This document shows positions 22,319-64,000 of a DNA stretch of 64,000 bases, piece by piece. A program made the position numbers and the translations under genes. The first letter of the stretch is position 1; every line of letters begins with the position of its first letter. The notes under the pieces are model-generated. The model saw only the letters and a program-made list of their open reading frames with translations, did not search any database and was not told the DNA's origin. The DNA comes from Petaurus breviceps papuanus (Eukaryota > Chordata > Mammalia > Diprotodontia > Petauridae): positions 3,326,170-3,390,169 of the forward strand of contig JAMXIF010001194.1 in the NCBI GenBank assembly GCA_028583685.1, read 5' to 3'.

Positions 22319-22324
22319 TTTATT
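22319..22324 (-). promoter_or_regulatory. Candidate polyadenylation signal of PTGIS
   Basis: An AATAAA hexamer on the minus strand lies about 120 bp beyond the PTGIS stop codon. It would give a short 3' UTR. Human PTGIS has a much longer 3' UTR, so this may be an alternative site or chance. Confidence 0.35.
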
Positions 22325-22446
22325 CCAATAGGAAGGTTCTTGGAGAAAGGAATGAATGAATTGGGTAGAGAAAAGTGAAGCCTTTCATCTAGTGAGAGGG
22401 GCAGAGAGATGAGAGGTCAAATGAATATGTCTTTGTCATTAGCTTT

Positions 22447-62574
<40,128 letters not shown>

Positions 62575-62619
62575 CTGAGGAAGTCAGTGCAGTCAGAGAT
62601 CAAGGGAGCACAGGATTTA

Positions 62620-62790
62620 GAGTTAGAAGGCAGGCTTGGAGACCAGGTAGCCCAGTCTGCTCATCTTACAAATGAGGAAACCGAGACTTAGAAATGGGCA
62701 GTGACTTGTCCAAGATCACATGGTAGGGGCAGAATTCAAACCCCATTCTTCTGACTTCAAATTCAGTGATCTTCCTTTTATAATGTGCTC
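62620..62790 (-). repeat. MIR relic in intron 2
   Basis: TCATCTTACAAATGAGGAAA, GTGACTTGTCCAAGATCACA and GCAGAATTCAAACCCC. Confidence 0.65.
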
Positions 62791-63024
62791 CCTCCTGTGG
62801 GTTAGTTCATCTGCTCTGTTAGCATTTAGTGAGACACACTGAGACAGGGAAGATAAGGAGAAGGGAACTGGGCCCTCACTGGACATTTCAGGACACTCAC
62901 CACAGCAGCTATCCCAGACCTTCTTTTTTCTCCTTAAGCCTTCCACATTACCCTCTGCTTAATGTTCTCAGCCAAGGGAAGACCTCTACTAATAATTTAC
63001 TGAGAAAACAGAAGCCATTCTAGG

Positions 63025-63240
63025 GATGGCTAGGTGGTAAAGTGGATAGAAAGTGGGACGTGAAGTAAGGAAAACCTGAGTTCAGATCCAGCCTCAGACA
63101 CTTTATTAGCTGCATGACCCTAGACAGTCATTTAACTGCTATGTGCCTCAGTTTCCTCATCTGTCGAACAGGGATAATAATAGCACCTACTTCCTATGGT
63201 TGTTGTGAGGACAAAATGAGTATCGTTGGTCAAACACTAT
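63025..63240 (+). repeat. SINE/MIR-type element
   Basis: GGATGGCTAGGTGGTAAAGT, CTGAGTTCAGATCCAGCCTC, CTCAGTTTCCTCATCTGTCG and TATGGTTGTTGTGAGGAC. Confidence 0.7.
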
Positions 63241-63498
63241 ATATATATGGGCTAGCTATTCTTACCAAGAGCCCCGTCTTCTCCCCTCTCTAGATCTCAA
63301 AACTCTTTGTCCTCATCCTCATTCTATCCCCCTTTGCACTAGTCTTTGATGAAAAAGTACCCCTCCTCTCCAAGGTCAACTCTTCAGCTCTTCTACACGT
63401 ACCCTTGGTCCTATTCCCTCCCTCCTTTTCCTTTCTCTCTCCCTTCCTCTGTAATGTTAATGGGATAAAAAAATCTTCTCTGCCCATTAATAGGCCTC

Positions 63499-64000
63499 AT
63501 GTGGAGCCCATTAAGGGAAGCTCGCTTAGGGGAGGCTTGCTTGTAAGAAGGCTTTCATATTTTTTGCTAATTTCTAATTAGGCACTGAGTCCAGAGGGCT
63601 GTGATGTCTTCTGGCTCTGAGAAGTGAACATATACTCTAAGCTGGTATTTTACTTTGGGGGCTTGCTTGTGAGAAGGATCTTGTGGTTCCCTGGTCGAGA
63701 TTCTGAGTAGTCTCATGTTCAGAGTTTCCTGACTGCTCAGATGTAAAGACTCTTGATCCAGGAATGTATGTACAGTGTATAGCTGATTCAGACACTCAGA
63801 GCCCTGTCTGTTGGTCTTTATTTCTCTGCTTGTATTTTCTATTTGTATTTTCTCTGAAGTTCAGGGTGCTGACTTTTCTCCTGAATTAGTGAATGAATTA
63901 AAAGAACTGTTGACCCCTTGAACAGCTGTCTTTCTTAGTAAAGCAGATCTAAGAACCTGTGCCAGCGGCCATCCTGGGTATGCCAGTGTGGTTGCCGCTA
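63499..64000 (+). mobile_element. Possible retroviral LTR (fossil), cut by window edge
   Basis: A segment of at least 500 bp starts TGTGGAGCCCATTAAGGGAA. It contains direct words GGCTTGCTTGTAAGAAGG and GGCTTGCTTGTGAGAAGG and has a signal-like AATTAAAAGAAC. The end region runs GGCCATCCTGGGTATGCC to the edge. No internal retroviral region is visible. Orientation and family are uncertain. Confidence 0.35.

Noticed and set aside
62640-64000. PTGIS exon 2 or 1
   Set aside because: No frame resembling IPWLGYALDFGK or a hydrophobic anchor was found on the minus strand, so these exons must lie further right.

Overview
This is a window of a marsupial nuclear genome. It is dense in tRNA-derived SINEs of the type common in marsupials, with many MIR and L2 relics, two near full-length L1 elements and several small DNA transposons. 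I cannot fix the marsupial order from the repeats alone. There is no sign of prokaryotic, organellar or viral coding organisation.

The only host gene I can support is PTGIS (CYP8A1, prostacyclin synthase) on the minus strand. Eight exons, equivalent to human exons 3 to 10, lie between 62574 and 22447, all with GT-AG borders. Their phases join into one open frame of 448 codons plus a stop. It contains the CYP8A1 I-helix segment (GNAGPAAFW), the K-helix ExxR (ESLR), the heme-Cys loop ([10 protein letters not shown]) and the C-terminal RYGFGLMQPEHD block. Exons 1 and 2 lie beyond the right edge. Intron 5 (12.2 kb) and intron 6 (17.5 kb) are swollen by repeats, mainly two oppositely oriented L1 copies.

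Layout: 1-22.3 kb is the 3' flank of PTGIS. It holds an L1 5' fragment, an RTE-like LINE end, L2 and MIR relics, two TA-flanked MITEs, a hAT relic, a possible solo LTR and a fairly repeat-poor stretch with an RFX-type X-box. 22.4-31.1 kb holds exons 10 to 7. 31.1-48.6 kb is intron 6, with a plus-strand L1, a 230 bp inverted duplication, a palindromic MITE and long GGAA/TTCC microsatellites. 48.6-61 kb is intron 5, with a processed polyubiquitin (UBB-type) pseudogene, a minus-strand L1 and a long L2. 61-62.6 kb holds exons 5 to 3. 62.6-64 kb is part of intron 2 and ends in a possible LTR.

I found no new multi-gene system. The most notable points are a decayed PTGIS exon 8-like fragment inside intron 8, a C-terminal extension of about 16 codons in PTGIS, an inverted duplication of unidentified sequence near 41-43 kb, and two MITE copies that share their ends but differ in one internal block.
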